From Chitinophagaceae bacterium UBA5175 (lineage in GTDB: Bacteria; Bacteroidota; Bacteroidia; Chitinophagales; Chitinophagaceae), in assembly GCA_002413325.1 (NCBI GenBank), contig DHWT01000015.1, positions 1 through 8,665 of the forward strand: a stretch of 8,665 nt of DNA, in the 5' to 3' direction. The position numbers were made by a program, and so were the translations under genes. Positions 7,980-8,665 of this stretch are shown here, in pieces (within the stretch, counting starts at the first letter, position 1; every line of letters starts with the position of its first letter). The notes below the pieces were generated by a model, which saw nothing but the letters and a program-made list of their open reading frames with translations, did not search any database and was not told the DNA's origin.

Positions 7980-8665
7980 ATGAGAAATCTTTTCTTTTCA
8001 ATCGCCGGCCTGACGGTTTTACTGCTGATCGCAAGCAGCTGTCAGAAAGAGGTTACCAACCGAAATTCGAACCTGCCTTCACTCCAGCCTGTAAATAATG
8101 ATCTGAATGCCGGTACCTGGAGAACGGTATTGTTATCCCGCCCGGACAGTTTTACCGTGGCGGCTCCCGTCGCGACAAATTCCCCCTTATATGCGGCGGA
8201 CATTAATGAGATTAAGTCCCTTCAGCAGCATATTTCATCAGACCAGGCAAATACGATCCGGTACTGGGCAGCCGGGGGCGTGCTGCGCTGGAATGAAATT
8301 ATGCGTGGCCTGGTAGCGAAGTACAATCTGGCCGCCGTTCAGAATGCCGATGGCAGTTACCCGATCCCGAGTCCGGCCAATCCACTGGCATATCCCCTGT
8401 TTCCCTTTTCAAACCCGCCTTATGCAGCCAGGGCTTATGCGTATATCAGCGCAGCACAATACGATGCACTGGTTGCCTGCTGGTATTATAAAACAAAATA
8501 CAACCGGGCAGCGCCTTATAAAACAGATTCTTCAGTAGCCGCAAAATTCATCACTAAAACGGACCTGCCTTCTTATCCTTCCGAAGCTGCTGTGCTGGCG
8601 GGTGTTACAGCAGAAATGATGAAACTCCTGTTCCCGGGCGAAATCGCCAGTATCCAGTCTAAAGC
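7980..8665 (+). CDS. Haloperoxidase/PAP2-like lipoprotein with degenerate motifs, 3' end missing
   Basis: The frame starts at ATG 7980, 12 bases after the beta-barrel stop, and runs out of the window (228 complete codons). The N-terminus is a lipoprotein signal: MRNLFF, hydrophobic core, lipobox 'IASSC' with Cys21. It is related to the haloperoxidase at 5643: 'WR-x7-DSF' (47-58 here, 201-212 there), 'EIK' followed 17 residues after its Lys by Trp (77-96 here, 238-257 there), and 'CWxxKxxYNxxxP' (167-179 here, 319-331 there). At motif 1 Lys171 is kept but the Arg is Ala178 (K-x6-AP). At motif 2 the usual PSGH is 'PSEA' (200-203), so Ala203 stands where the acid-base His should be. Motif 3 lies outside the window. 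It also lacks about 150 residues of the N-terminal region of its relative. The frame is clean, so this is unlikely to be a decaying gene; it may belong to a non-catalytic or differently acting subfamily in the envelope. Confidence 0.85.
   Translation, partial: MRNLFFSIAGLTVLLLIASSCQKEVTNRNSNLPSLQPVNNDLNAGTWRTVLLSRPDSFTVAAPVATNSPLYAADINEIKSLQQHISSDQANTIRYWAAGGVLRWNEIMRGLVAKYNLAAVQNADGSYPIPSPANPLAYPLFPFSNPPYAARAYAYISAAQYDALVACWYYKTKYNRAAPYKTDSSVAAKFITKTDLPSYPSEAAVLAGVTAEMMKLLFPGEIASIQSK

Noticed and set aside
8107..8538. Two short + strand open frames (8107-8316 and 8344-8538)
   Set aside because: They are out-of-frame shadows of the lipoprotein gene starting at 7980, whose frame is supported by its lipobox and similarity to the haloperoxidase.

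Overview
The window looks like a piece of a Bacteroidota chromosome, most likely a Chitinophagaceae-type soil or environmental genus. This is inferred from the gene families (exported GH65 hydrolase, lipoprotein haloperoxidase, a small Bacteroidota-type membrane protein), A/T-rich leaders without strong Shine-Dalgarno sites, and moderate GC. All seven recognised genes are on the + strand. I see no RNA genes, CRISPR arrays, insertion sequences or clear terminators.

Layout. Bases 1-464 hold no gene I can assign. Next come an exported parallel beta-helix (pectate-lyase-3-like) protein (465-2024), an amidohydrolase-2/COG3618 lactonase-like protein that has lost two of the family's active-site histidines (2096-2905), and a secreted GH65 alpha-glucoside hydrolase with both catalytic glutamates visible (2932-4986). 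These three form a small carbohydrate-related group; no SusC/SusD pair lies in the window.

The second group starts at a GTG codon at 5009. It contains a small membrane-anchored protein of unknown function (5009-5569), a vanadium-dependent haloperoxidase/PAP2 lipoprotein (5643-6974), a MetA-like outer-membrane beta-barrel (7050-7967), and a second, shorter haloperoxidase/PAP2-like lipoprotein (7980 to beyond the window end). In the visible part of that last gene the motif-1 arginine and motif-2 histidine are both replaced by alanine.

The most interesting unit is 5643-8665. An apparently intact haloperoxidase-type lipoprotein and a relative with degenerate active-site motifs flank an outer-membrane pore-like protein, with gaps of only 75 and 12 bases. 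The arrangement suggests a cell-envelope oxidation or transport function, but the substrate cannot be read from sequence. All functions here are family-level inferences made by eye; no database search was run.
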